Part shown: positions 50,228-58,127 of the stretch, piece by piece
Layout of the letters: each line of letters begins with the position of its first letter
Position numbering within the stretch: position 1 is the stretch's first letter
Origin: Oscillospiraceae bacterium
Lineage (GTDB): Bacteria; Bacillota; Clostridia; Oscillospirales; Ruminococcaceae
Length of the DNA stretch: 64,000 nt
Direction of reading: 5' to 3'
NCBI GenBank assembly: GCA_017415165.1
Contig: JAFQIY010000035.1
Coordinates: 62,001-126,000 of the forward strand
The notes under the pieces: model-generated
Databases searched by the model: none
Told to the model about the DNA's origin: nothing
Seen by the model: only the letters and a program-made list of their open reading frames with translations
Position numbers and translations under genes: made by a program

Positions 50228-51450
50228 CAAGACCTGTAATCCCCGTTAATCTTAACATAATCATAAGTCAGGTCACAGCCCCACGCTGTAGCCTTTGCGT
50301 CACCCGAATTAAGTTCGATGTAAATTTCAATTTCGTCCTCGGTAAGAACAACCTTTGCCTCGTCCTCGGAGAATTCTACGCCTGCACCGTTGCGGCAAAC
50401 TGCAATGCGTCCTGCCTTTGAAGCAAGGTCAACGTCAACCTTTGTAATGTCGAAATCAGCCTCAGCGTAGCCGATTGCACAGAGAACACGTCCCCAGTTT
50501 GCATCAGCGCCGAACATTGCACACTTGAACAGCGGAGAACGGATTACACTCTTTGCAACGATGATTGCCGTGTCAAGGTCAGGTGCAGAGGAACAAACGC
50601 AGGTAAGAAGCTTTGTTGCACCCTCGCCGTCCTTTGCAAGCATTCTTGTAAGGTTAGCCATAACCTGATAAAGAGCGTCCTTGAATGTAGCAAAATCAGC
50701 ATTTTCCTCAGTAATTTCCGCATTTTCAGCAAGTCCCGAGGACATCAGCATACAGGTGTCGTTTGTGGACTGGTCGCCGTCAACGGAAAGGCAGTTATAT
50801 GTAATCTTCACGATTTCGGAAAGTGCCTTCTGCAAAAGTTCAGCAGAAATTGCACAGTCTGTTGTGATGAAGTTGAGTGTTGTAGCCATATTAGGGTGAA
50901 TCATACCGCTGCCCTTAGCCATACCGCCCATCTTGCAGAGCTTGCCGCCGATTTCAAATTCAACAGCGTATTCCTTCTTCACGGTGTCGGTTGTCATAAT
51001 AGCAGTTGCAGCCTCAAGATTGCCCTCGTAGGAAAGCTTCTTCACAAGTTCAGGAACAGCCTCACGGATTGGCTCGATAGGCAAAATCTGACCGATTACA
51101 CCTGTTGAAGCAACGATAACCTGTTCAGGTGCAATGCCAAGAGCGTCAGCGGTAAGCTTACACATTTCCAGTGCCTTTTCCTCACCGTCAGCGTTGCAGG
51201 TGTTAGCATTCTTTGAGTTTGCAATAACAGCCATAGCCTTGCCGCCGCTTTTTGCAAGGTTGTTCTTTGTAACAACAACAGGCGCACCCTTAACCTTGTT
51301 GGAGGTGTACACACCAGCCGCGTTGCACATAACGTCCGAAACAATCAGACAGATGTCATTCTTCTTTGTAGGGTTCTCCTTGATGCCGCAGTAAAGACCG
51401 CTTGCCTTGAAGCCCTTTGCGGCACACACGCCGCCGTCGATAATTTTCAT
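50227..51450 (-). CDS. argJ: Bifunctional ornithine acetyltransferase/N-acetylglutamate synthase
   Basis: 407 aa from ATG 51450 (RBS AAAGGAG). Recycles the acetyl group from N-acetylornithine to glutamate. The self-cleavage site is A189-T190 in HPNMATTLNF, with Thr190 the nucleophile; KGSGMI precedes it and the C-terminus is YVKINGDYRS, as expected. With ArgJ present, a separate argA or argE is not needed, and none is in the cluster. Confidence 0.97.
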   Translation of the reverse strand: MKIIDGGVCAAKGFKASGLYCGIKENPTKKNDICLIVSDVMCNAAGVYTSNKVKGAPVVVTKNNLAKSGGKAMAVIANSKNANTCNADGEEKALEMCKLTADALGIAPEQVIVASTGVIGQILPIEPIREAVPELVKKLSYEGNLEAATAIMTTDTVKKEYAVEFEIGGKLCKMGGMAKGSGMIHPNMATTLNFITTDCAISAELLQKALSEIVKITYNCLSVDGDQSTNDTCMLMSSGLAENAEITEENADFATFKDALYQVMANLTRMLAKDGEGATKLLTCVCSSAPDLDTAIIVAKSVIRSPLFKCAMFGADANWGRVLCAIGYAEADFDITKVDVDLASKAGRIAVCRNGAGVEFSEDEAKVVLTEDEIEIYIELNSGDAKATAWGCDLTYDYVKINGDYRS

Positions 51451-51473
51451 ATTGCAAAAATCTCCTTTTCTTT

Positions 51474-51507
51474 GAATTCGCAATTCGCAATGCGTAATGC
51501 GTAATTA
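51474..51507. repeat. Heptamer repeat copy 3 (inverted orientation)
   Basis: Units GAATTCG, CAATTCG, CAATGCG, TAATGCG, then TAATTA, the complement form of copies 1 and 2. Its last bases are the stop codon of paralogue A (51505-51507). Confidence 0.9.
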
Positions 51508-51918
51508 TTCTTCATACCACATTGCGGAAATATCTTCGCTTTCAAAATATTTATAGTAATAGGGATTGACTGAGTAGCCTTCAAAAAATGCACAACCGCC
51601 GCCAATGTATTCCCTGTCAGCATTATAAACACCAACACTGTTGCACCCGTCAAGAGCAATCGCATAACGTTTTCCGTCAATGTCAAAGCCAACTTCATAA
51701 TCACGAGGACACTTGCCGCTTATTGCTGTATCATACTTCATACGCAGAATATAGACAACCTGTTCAGCATCCTCATCAGAAAGCCTGATACTCTCATCAC
51801 CGCAAACGGCATAAACCTCAGCGTTTGGTCTTATGAAAAAACCTACTCTTATTCCGACAGCAAGCGAAACGGCAAAAATCAAAATCCAGAAAAAAGTGAT
51901 TATGGCGAATTTTTTCAT
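51505..51918 (-). CDS. Unknown secreted/membrane-anchored protein, tandem paralogue A
   Basis: 137 aa from ATG 51918 (RBS AAGGGAG). One N-terminal hydrophobic segment (about 4-25), then a soluble domain with VYAVCGDESIRLSDEDAEQVVYILR, VGFDIDGKRYAIALDGCNSVGVYN and the closing KYFESEDISAMWYEE. Two Cys per domain (CGDE and DGC) could form a disulfide. It closely resembles paralogue B next to it; no family was recognised. Codon use looks normal. Confidence 0.75.
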   Translation of the reverse strand: MKKFAIITFFWILIFAVSLAVGIRVGFFIRPNAEVYAVCGDESIRLSDEDAEQVVYILRMKYDTAISGKCPRDYEVGFDIDGKRYAIALDGCNSVGVYNADREYIGGGCAFFEGYSVNPYYYKYFESEDISAMWYEE

Positions 51919-51936
51919 TTTGACTTCTCCCTTTGA

Positions 51937-51970
51937 TAATTCGCAATTCGCAATGCGTAATGCGTAATTA
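51937..51970. repeat. Heptamer repeat copy 4 (inverted orientation)
   Basis: Units TAATTCG, CAATTCG, CAATGCG, TAATGCG, then TAATTA. It ends on the stop codon of paralogue B (51968-51970) and precedes the RBS of paralogue A by about 10 bases. Confidence 0.9.
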
Positions 51971-52396
51971 TTCTTCATACCACATTGCAGAAATATCCTC
52001 GTTATCAAAATATTTAAAGTAATAAGGATCGATTGAACCCTCATCTAAATAAAGGTAACCGTCACCAATGTGTTCCCCGCCGGCATTGTAAACCTGAACG
52101 GTGCTGCAGCCGTCAAGAGCAATTGCATAACGTTTTCCTTCAATATCAAAGCCTATTCTGTCATCATATGGGCACTTGAAGCCGCCACGAGCGTCGTATT
52201 TGTGACAAAGCAGATAAACAACCTTTTCCGCATCCTCATCCGAAAGCTTAACACGCTCATCGCCGCAAACTGCATAGACCTCTGCTTTTTCTCCTATAAC
52301 AAAGCTTTCAATGAAAAAACCTGCTCTGTTGAAATCAGCAAAAAATGCGGCGGCAATGATTAAAAACCAAAGTAAAGTAATTACTGGTGTTTTCAT
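51968..52396 (-). CDS. Unknown secreted/membrane-anchored protein, tandem paralogue B
   Basis: 142 aa from ATG 52396. Same layout as paralogue A: hydrophobic segment (about 4-25), CGDERVKLSDEDAEKVVYLL, IGFDIEGKRYAIALDGCSTVQVYN, and an identical C-terminal DISAMWYEE. The copies are most alike in the core and C-terminus. The RBS-start region (AAGGGAGAAGTCAAAATGAAA) and the heptamer repeat downstream are also shared, so gene plus repeat was duplicated as a unit of about 465 bp. Confidence 0.75.
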   Translation of the reverse strand: MKTPVITLLWFLIIAAAFFADFNRAGFFIESFVIGEKAEVYAVCGDERVKLSDEDAEKVVYLLCHKYDARGGFKCPYDDRIGFDIEGKRYAIALDGCSTVQVYNAGGEHIGDGYLYLDEGSIDPYYFKYFDNEDISAMWYEE

Positions 52397-52414
52397 TTTG
52401 ACTTCTCCCTTTGA

Positions 52415-52448
52415 TAATTCGCAATTCGCAATGCGTAATGCGTAATTA
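52415..52448. repeat. Heptamer repeat copy 5 (inverted orientation)
   Basis: Identical in unit order to copy 4. It ends on the stop codon of the four-helix-bundle gene (52446-52448). Confidence 0.9.
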
Positions 52449-52814
52449 TTTATTTGACAATTCAATTGCTTTTTGAGATTTTGTTATTGACATCAGTATT
52501 TTTAATAATTCCTTGCAATCAGAATATATGCTGTCAAAATGAACATTTTCAATATACCCACTCTCTCCGAGTAGTTCAAGCCAATATTCGGTTTCACTCG
52601 CTTCCTTCAATGCAATATTCATTTTTGCATAAAAATCAGCTTTGCTTTGACCTCTTATCGCCTCTTTTACATTTGCACCGATACTCGTGCCGCTTCGTAA
52701 TACCTGCTTTGAAAGAACATATTCTTTCTTTTCTGAAATAAGATACTTATACAGCTTTATAATTCTTAACGCAAAAGCCTTACTCTTGTCAACAATTACA
52801 TTTTGCTCTTTCAT
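52446..52814 (-). CDS. Four-helix-bundle protein (23S rRNA intervening-sequence type)
   Basis: 122 aa, all helical. Family features: AFALRIIKLYKYL at the start, LSKQVLRSGTSIGANVKEAIRGQSKADFYAKMNIALKEASETEYWLELL in the centre (about 38-87; key SxxSIGANxxEA and EAxExxYWL), and a C-terminal helix. Such proteins occur within 23S rRNA insertions or alone at scattered loci, and one group is linked to retroelements; the molecular role is unsettled. Here it stands between argC and paralogue B with a heptamer repeat on each side. The start ATG 52814 has only a weak RBS. Confidence 0.88.
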   Translation of the reverse strand: MKEQNVIVDKSKAFALRIIKLYKYLISEKKEYVLSKQVLRSGTSIGANVKEAIRGQSKADFYAKMNIALKEASETEYWLELLGESGYIENVHFDSIYSDCKELLKILMSITKSQKAIELSNK

Positions 52815-52833
52815 AATGTTTTCTCACCCATTT

Positions 52834-52866
52834 AATTGCGAATTGCGCATTGCGCATTACGAATTA
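52834..52866. repeat. Heptamer repeat copy 6
   Basis: Units AATTGCG, AATTGCG, CATTGCG, CATTACG, then AATTA, covering the argC stop codon (52864-52866). Confidence 0.9.
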
Positions 52867-53811
52867 AACCAGCCCTGTTGTTTCGTCAATCCCCATCATA
52901 ATATTCATACACTGTACAGCCGCACCGCTTGCACCCTTACCGAGGTTGTCAAGACGTGAGCAAAGCAGGACGTGGTCGTCGTTGCCGAAAACGAAAATCT
53001 GCATAAGGTTTGTATTCTTCAAAGTATTAGCCGCAAGGAAACCGTCCTCTAAAACGCCCTCGCCCATAAACGGCATTACCTTTACGAAATTCTGTCCCTC
53101 GTAGTGCTGTGCCATAACCTCCCATACGTGCTGTGCGGAGGTTTTCTTTGCCATTGCACGGAGGTGAAGCGGAATGGAAACAACCATACCGTTGTAATAG
53201 TTGTCAACAATAGGATTGAAAATCGGCGGATAGGAAAGTCCCGAAATCGCCATCATTTCCTTGATGTGCTTATGTGTTTTGCCCATAGAATACTGTCTTG
53301 GTGAGTTGTACTCGTCAGGCTTGTTGTCGCCCTCATAAACAGCGATAGCCTTCTTGCCTGCGCCGCTGTAGCCTGAAACTGCGTGGCAGATAATCGGGTG
53401 ATAAGGTGCAATAAGCCCCTCCTGCACGATTGGATAAAGTGCCGCATTGAAGCCGCTTGCATAGCAACCAGGTACAGCCACTCTGTTGGAGTTTGCAATC
53501 TTGTTTCTGTGAGCCTTTGAAAGCTCAGGCAGACCGTATGCCCACGCAGGATTTGTTCTGTGAGCTGTGGAAGCGTCGATAATTCTTGTATTCTTGTTTT
53601 CTACCAGTGAAACGGACTCAATAGCCGCCGCATCAGGCAGACAGAGGAAAGTGAAATCCGACTCATTTATAAGACGCTTTCTTTCCAGTGCACTCTTTCT
53701 TAAATCCTCGTCAATTTTAAGAATTTCAACATCTGTTCTGTCCTTGAATCGCTCAATAATTTTAAGTCCCGTAGTGCCTTCCTGACCGTCTATAAAAATC
53801 TTGTATGCCAT
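52864..53811 (-). CDS. argC: N-acetyl-gamma-glutamyl-phosphate reductase (type 2 form)
   Basis: 315 aa, the shorter type. NAD(P)-binding start IFIDGQEGTTGLKI, the catalytic Cys116 in VPGCYASGFNAALYP, and the His in ICHAVSGYSGAGKK. It reduces acetylglutamyl phosphate to the semialdehyde. The ATG at 53811 follows AAAGGAAAG. ARG-box-like sequences fill the upstream region. Confidence 0.95.
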   Translation of the reverse strand: MAYKIFIDGQEGTTGLKIIERFKDRTDVEILKIDEDLRKSALERKRLINESDFTFLCLPDAAAIESVSLVENKNTRIIDASTAHRTNPAWAYGLPELSKAHRNKIANSNRVAVPGCYASGFNAALYPIVQEGLIAPYHPIICHAVSGYSGAGKKAIAVYEGDNKPDEYNSPRQYSMGKTHKHIKEMMAISGLSYPPIFNPIVDNYYNGMVVSIPLHLRAMAKKTSAQHVWEVMAQHYEGQNFVKVMPFMGEGVLEDGFLAANTLKNTNLMQIFVFGNDDHVLLCSRLDNLGKGASGAAVQCMNIMMGIDETTGLV

Positions 53812-53880
53812 TTCAATTCTTTCCTTTCGTTATTGTCGTCTATATAAAATGTAGTTTTATTATATAGTCCGCTTGTTAAA

Positions 53881-53959
53881 TTTTATTGTATATTCTGTAT
53901 ATTGTTTATTAATTTATGCAATTATTCACCGATATTCTGCATATTCTGAATTTTATGCA
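53881..53959 (-). promoter_or_regulatory. ARG-box-like operator cluster before argC
   Basis: A 22-bp palindrome with TGCATA and TATGCA ends lies at 53938-53959, overlapping the argH stop; the same ends with the same spacing are found before argG at 59495-59516. Further half-sites (TTATGCAATTATT at about 53914-53926; TGTATATTCTGTATAT at about 53887-53902) follow toward argC. A TATAAT at about 53858-53863 is a candidate -10 without a clear -35. Confidence 0.5.
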
Positions 53960-55329
53960 ATTGTACGGCGAATATATTCAATCTGAGTCTTTACAGACTC
54001 AGGTGCAGGACCGCCTGGTACTTTTCTCATATTCACGCAGGTTTCAAGGCTGATTGCCTCGTAAACGTCCTCCTCGAAGGTGTCGCAGAGTGCCTTGTAT
54101 TCAGCGAGAGGAAGCTCCTCAAGAGTTGTACCCTTTTCGATACAGGTTGCAACAAGTGTACCTGTAATCTTGTATGCGTCACGGAAAGGAAGTCCCTTCT
54201 TAACAAGGTAGTCAGCGCAGTCTGTAGCGTTGATGAAGCCCTTTGCCGCAGCCGCACGCATATTTTCACGGTTTACACGCATTGTCGCAAGCATAGGAAT
54301 GAATGTTGTGATACAAAGCTTTACTGTGTCAATTGCGTCGAAAATTGCCTCCTTGTCCTCCTGCATATCCTTATTATACGCAAGAGAGAGCCCTTTCATC
54401 ATAACAAGAAGTGTATTTAAATCTCCGTACACACGTCCTGTCTTGCCGCGGATAAGTTCAGTAATATCAGGATTTTTCTTCTGCGGCATAATTGACGAGC
54501 CTGTTGAATAAGCGTCATCAAGCTCAATGAACTTGAATTCCCACGAGCACCACATAACGATTTCCTCGGAGAAGCGGGAAAGGTGCATCATAAGGATAGA
54601 AAGTGCCGAGCAAAGCTCAATGCAGAAATCTCTGTCGGAAACGCCGTCAAGGCTGTTCTGTGTGATATCGTCAAAGCCGAGAAGTGCGGAAACCTGACGT
54701 CTGTCAATCGGATAGGTTGTAGAAGCAAGTGCACCGCTTCCGAGCGGCATATAATTCATTCTCTTGTATGTGTCGGAAATTCTGCCCAAATCACGGACAA
54801 GCATATTTGCGTACGCCATAAGGTGGTGTGCAAAAGTGATTGGCTGTGCTCTCTGCAAGTGTGTGTAGCCGGGCATTACAGTGTTGAGATTATCCTCAGC
54901 AAGTGTGCAGATTGTTTCGATAAGCTCTCTTACCATCGGCACGATTTCCATAATCTCGTCCTTGAGGTACATTCTGATATCAAGCGCAACCTGGTCGTTG
55001 CGGCTTCTTGCAGTGTGAAGTCTCTTGCCTGTGCCGCCGAGTCTTTCGGTGAGGACCTGCTCAACAAACATATGGATATCCTCAGCGTTAGGGTCAAACA
55101 TAAGCTTGCCGCTGTCAATATCGTTGAGAATACCTGTAAGACCCTCAACAATCTTCTCACTTTCGCTCTTGTCAATGATACCTGTATCGCCAAGCATTGT
55201 AGCGTGTGCAATCGAGCCGCGGATATCCTGCTTATACATTCTTGCGTCAAAGGAAATTGAAGAGTTGAAGTCATTTACACGCTTGTCAAGCTCCTTGGAA
55301 AAGCGTCCAGCCCACATTTTATCTGCCAT
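53953..55329 (-). CDS. argH: Argininosuccinate lyase
   Basis: 458 aa. The superfamily signature is GSSIMPQKKNPD at 277-288, with the catalytic Ser in it; HTARSRNDQ (105-113) and TPGYTHLQRAQPI-like PGYTHLQRAQPI are present. It releases arginine and fumarate. The ATG at 55329 follows AAAGGAG. It lies downstream of the two lipoproteins rather than next to argG. Confidence 0.97.
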   Translation of the reverse strand: MADKMWAGRFSKELDKRVNDFNSSISFDARMYKQDIRGSIAHATMLGDTGIIDKSESEKIVEGLTGILNDIDSGKLMFDPNAEDIHMFVEQVLTERLGGTGKRLHTARSRNDQVALDIRMYLKDEIMEIVPMVRELIETICTLAEDNLNTVMPGYTHLQRAQPITFAHHLMAYANMLVRDLGRISDTYKRMNYMPLGSGALASTTYPIDRRQVSALLGFDDITQNSLDGVSDRDFCIELCSALSILMMHLSRFSEEIVMWCSWEFKFIELDDAYSTGSSIMPQKKNPDITELIRGKTGRVYGDLNTLLVMMKGLSLAYNKDMQEDKEAIFDAIDTVKLCITTFIPMLATMRVNRENMRAAAAKGFINATDCADYLVKKGLPFRDAYKITGTLVATCIEKGTTLEELPLAEYKALCDTFEEDVYEAISLETCVNMRKVPGGPAPESVKTQIEYIRRTIA

Positions 55330-55341
55330 AATAATTCTCCT

Positions 55342-56535
55342 TTATTCGTTTTCTTCAAAATCTATATTTTCCAAATCAAATTCTTCGCCGTCAAAGGTTA
55401 CGTCAGCCGTAATTTTCGGCATACACTCATACATCATCCACGACGTACTCGGTGAAGCACTCAATTTAACCCTGTTGCCGTCAAACTCAAAGCCAATCAT
55501 ATTACCGAAGCTGATTTCATCAATACCGTCAGGGTAAGCCTTAGCCGTGCTTGTGGAATAAATCTCATCCGTGCCGTAAGCCGCAAAATCAAGCCAGTCG
55601 TTTTCACTGTCTATGTAGTAATTTACATACTCATCAATCAGCGACTCAGCGTCAAGCCTGTGTGCCGTGAAGTGTCCGTCGCCGCCTTTTTCGTACACAA
55701 CCAACTCGGAAATACTGAAACCCGTACCCGAACCGATGTAGTAGTCCACCACAAGTTCGTCATCACCGTCATTGTCGATATCCATCCACTCTGCATTCGG
55801 GAGCATACTTCTCGGAGTCAGCCAGTTCTGCTCAAACTCGTCGATTACATTGCCCTGCTCAATAATAATCAGCGGCTCGGTTTCGTCGGGGTAAACCCCG
55901 TAAATTCTTGTGTTGTCAGCCTCGGCAATCAGAACAGCGTGCTTTGTGAATTCCATCTCCGTATCCGACTCATCGAACCTGTAATTCGGGTCAAGCACAT
56001 ATCCGCTGGGCGAGGTGCTCCCGTTCAGCTGAATTTCCGTTTCAGTTTCGTCAGCATTCTGAACTGGCTTTTGGGTCTTCTGTTTAGGCACGCCGATTTT
56101 CTTCATCACGTCCTCGGAAACCCTTGTGTAATCGTATGTATGTTCATCGGTAATCCAGTAAAGCGTTTCGCCGTCGCTGCTCAGCTCAAGCTTTGCAAAC
56201 GCATCCTCACCGTTATTGTCAATTTTAATCATCAGTTCCTCAAAGGAATATTCCGTCGGTTCATAGGTTTTTATCTGCCACTCGGCAAAATCACATTCGT
56301 GCCAAAGATAATTATAATTATCTGTAAATTCAAGCACCGAAACCGCCGCATTTTCCTCAGCAACCGTCTTTTCAAACAGCTCAATATCGTCCGTCCAGTA
56401 GCCCACCAGCGAAGCCTGCAATGCGTTCTCCGCCTCGGTGTAGTCCACCTGCTCCTCCTTTGAGCAAGCCGTGAGCATAAGTGCTGCCATTATCACAGAC
56501 AGCACCAGTGCCGCTGTTTTTTTATCATTAATCAA
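55342..56535 (-). CDS. Putative lipoprotein upstream of argH
   Basis: 397 aa if it starts at TTG 56535 just after ACAGGA; this gives a clean lipoprotein signal (INDKKTAALVLSVIMAALMLTAC, lipobox LTAC). The RBS would overlap the end of the preceding gene. After a Glu/Thr-rich stretch (about 150-175), the domain contains an EF-hand-like acidic loop, MDIDNDGDDELVVDYY (about 255-270), as in the lipoprotein at 4271-6031. The function is unknown. It lies 12 bp before argH. Confidence 0.7.
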   Translation of the reverse strand: MINDKKTAALVLSVIMAALMLTACSKEEQVDYTEAENALQASLVGYWTDDIELFEKTVAEENAAVSVLEFTDNYNYLWHECDFAEWQIKTYEPTEYSFEELMIKIDNNGEDAFAKLELSSDGETLYWITDEHTYDYTRVSEDVMKKIGVPKQKTQKPVQNADETETEIQLNGSTSPSGYVLDPNYRFDESDTEMEFTKHAVLIAEADNTRIYGVYPDETEPLIIIEQGNVIDEFEQNWLTPRSMLPNAEWMDIDNDGDDELVVDYYIGSGTGFSISELVVYEKGGDGHFTAHRLDAESLIDEYVNYYIDSENDWLDFAAYGTDEIYSTSTAKAYPDGIDEISFGNMIGFEFDGNRVKLSASPSTSWMMYECMPKITADVTFDGEEFDLENIDFEENE

Positions 56536-56542
56536 TTCCTGT

Positions 56543-58021
56543 TCACTCTCTTTCAGGCACAATTTTTCCGCCCTGTGCAGCAAACTCGTCTGCCTGTTCC
56601 TTCGGGATAATCTGTCCGTAATCGCTTATATAAGTAATTGCCGAACCATAAAGCGGAGAGATATCGCTGATTTCACAGCAATCCACACCAAGCCGTGTTA
56701 TATTACCCAATGAAGCAAGCTTTGCAAAATCAATGTTGCTGTAATCATAAAGGGATAAGTAGCTTGCCATCGGAAAAAGGGAGATAAACTCATAGTCGCC
56801 GTCAGTAAGCTCCTTCTTTGTGAGAGCATCAGTGGGAATTGAATCCATAATGCTCAGATATTCCTCACCCCTATAGCTGATAATATCAATCGATGTATAT
56901 TCCGAAGAAGCAATCCCCTCAAAAAGAGCCTTGCCCTCGTCATTCAGATGCGGAAGAAGCTCATCAATCGGAACCTCCATAAGTCTTATACCGTCAGCAT
57001 AGCTGCCATATTCATACGGTGCAATATAAAAACCGACACTGCCGTCTTTCAGGTTAAACCTTTTATCAGCCACGCAGTAGCCGATTATATAATCGCCATT
57101 TTCATCAATTCCGCATTCAATCGTATCCATATAGCTGTTATCCGCATTCTTCATTGTTTCAACAAACGATGCGTACTCACTCAGCTCTGTGTCATTGTAC
57201 AGTACCCGTGTTATAAACATCGAATCATAGATTCTCGCCATATATTTCTCGGCAACGGCATCCTTGTCAGCAATCATTTCCGAAAGCCTGATAAGCTCAC
57301 CTGTCCTGAGGTCAAACATCATAGGAACAGGCAGTGTGTAGCCGTGCGCCGCACCTGCACTATATGAAAAATCATACACCGTAAGCGAAAGGATATTGCC
57401 GCTCACCGAATCAATCTCAAAGCTGATTTCACGCATATTCTTTGTTACAGTATGCTCGTAGAATTCCGCGGTTTCCTCATCATATTCACCATCGGAATTG
57501 TAGCACATTCTTTCTGCCTCAGCCTTTTCATATTCATACGCCTCATCAGCGTAATCCTTCAGATACCGGTTGATTTTTTCGCATACGACTTCATCTCCGC
57601 CGGTAAATACGGGATACTCCGCATTATATGCCGTAATATCCAGACCGCTTTCATCAGTGAACACTTCTTCTGTATATTCCTCTATCCACTTAATGTCTGA
57701 ATTCAGAGAAACCCTGCCGACTGTACACAGCGGATAACTGTCATAACGCTCGCTTATCGGGAAAACCGTCGGTCGTTCACTTCCGTCATGCGGTTCTTCT
57801 TCAATCGGCTCCTCCTCGGTAACTGTCACCGTTGTTTTTTCTTCAAACGCTGTTGTATCTGCCGTTGTAATCTCTGTCTCATAAGCCGTTGTTGTAACCT
57901 CTGTCTCAGAAACCGTTGTAACCTGCTCAGTTTCGCTAACCGCTTCATTGCCGCCATTGCCGCAGGCAGTAAGCATTATCGCCGTCAATATAGCCAAAAA
58001 CAAGGCTGTTTTCCTGCCCAA
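56543..58021 (-). CDS. Lipoprotein with DUF3298/RsiV-like domain and a leucine-rich C-terminus
   Basis: 492 aa from TTG 58021 (nine bases after AAAGG; a GTG three codons earlier abuts the RBS). Lipobox LTAC, then about 60 residues of Thr/Glu/Val linker. The middle (about 95-330) fits the DUF4163/DUF3298 pair seen in RsiV and PdaC: KWIEEYTEEVF..YPVFTGG and YDFSYSAGAAHGYTLPVPMMFDLRTGELIRLSEM. The C-terminal 60 residues read like two leucine-rich-repeat turns (LGNITRLGVDCCEISDISPLYG). Role unknown; RsiV-type domains bind lysozyme in Bacillus. Confidence 0.72.
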   Translation of the reverse strand: MGRKTALFLAILTAIMLTACGNGGNEAVSETEQVTTVSETEVTTTAYETEITTADTTAFEEKTTVTVTEEEPIEEEPHDGSERPTVFPISERYDSYPLCTVGRVSLNSDIKWIEEYTEEVFTDESGLDITAYNAEYPVFTGGDEVVCEKINRYLKDYADEAYEYEKAEAERMCYNSDGEYDEETAEFYEHTVTKNMREISFEIDSVSGNILSLTVYDFSYSAGAAHGYTLPVPMMFDLRTGELIRLSEMIADKDAVAEKYMARIYDSMFITRVLYNDTELSEYASFVETMKNADNSYMDTIECGIDENGDYIIGYCVADKRFNLKDGSVGFYIAPYEYGSYADGIRLMEVPIDELLPHLNDEGKALFEGIASSEYTSIDIISYRGEEYLSIMDSIPTDALTKKELTDGDYEFISLFPMASYLSLYDYSNIDFAKLASLGNITRLGVDCCEISDISPLYGSAITYISDYGQIIPKEQADEFAAQGGKIVPERE

Positions 58022-58061
58022 AACCGTCACCCTTTCCTTACCCGAAAAACGAACAAAGGGG

Positions 58062-58110
58062 CGGGGCATAATTGCACTGAAAAAACCGTGCAACCATACC
58101 TTTCGCCCCG
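58062..58110. repeat. Nested hairpin downstream of argG
   Basis: The outer stem is CGGGGC/GCCCCG (58062-58067 with 58105-58110) and the inner stem TTGCAC/GTGCAA (58072-58077 with 58088-58093), 18 bases after the argG stop. There is no T-run outside, but a T-run is in the inner loop on the leftward strand. It may slow or end argG transcripts before the lipoprotein genes. Confidence 0.5.
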
Positions 58111-58127
58111 AATATTATTCAAGAAAC

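Noticed and set aside
49583-52866. CRISPR array made of the heptamer repeats
   Set aside because: Intervals are whole genes, repeats are degenerate heptamers in both orientations, and there are no spacers or cas genes.
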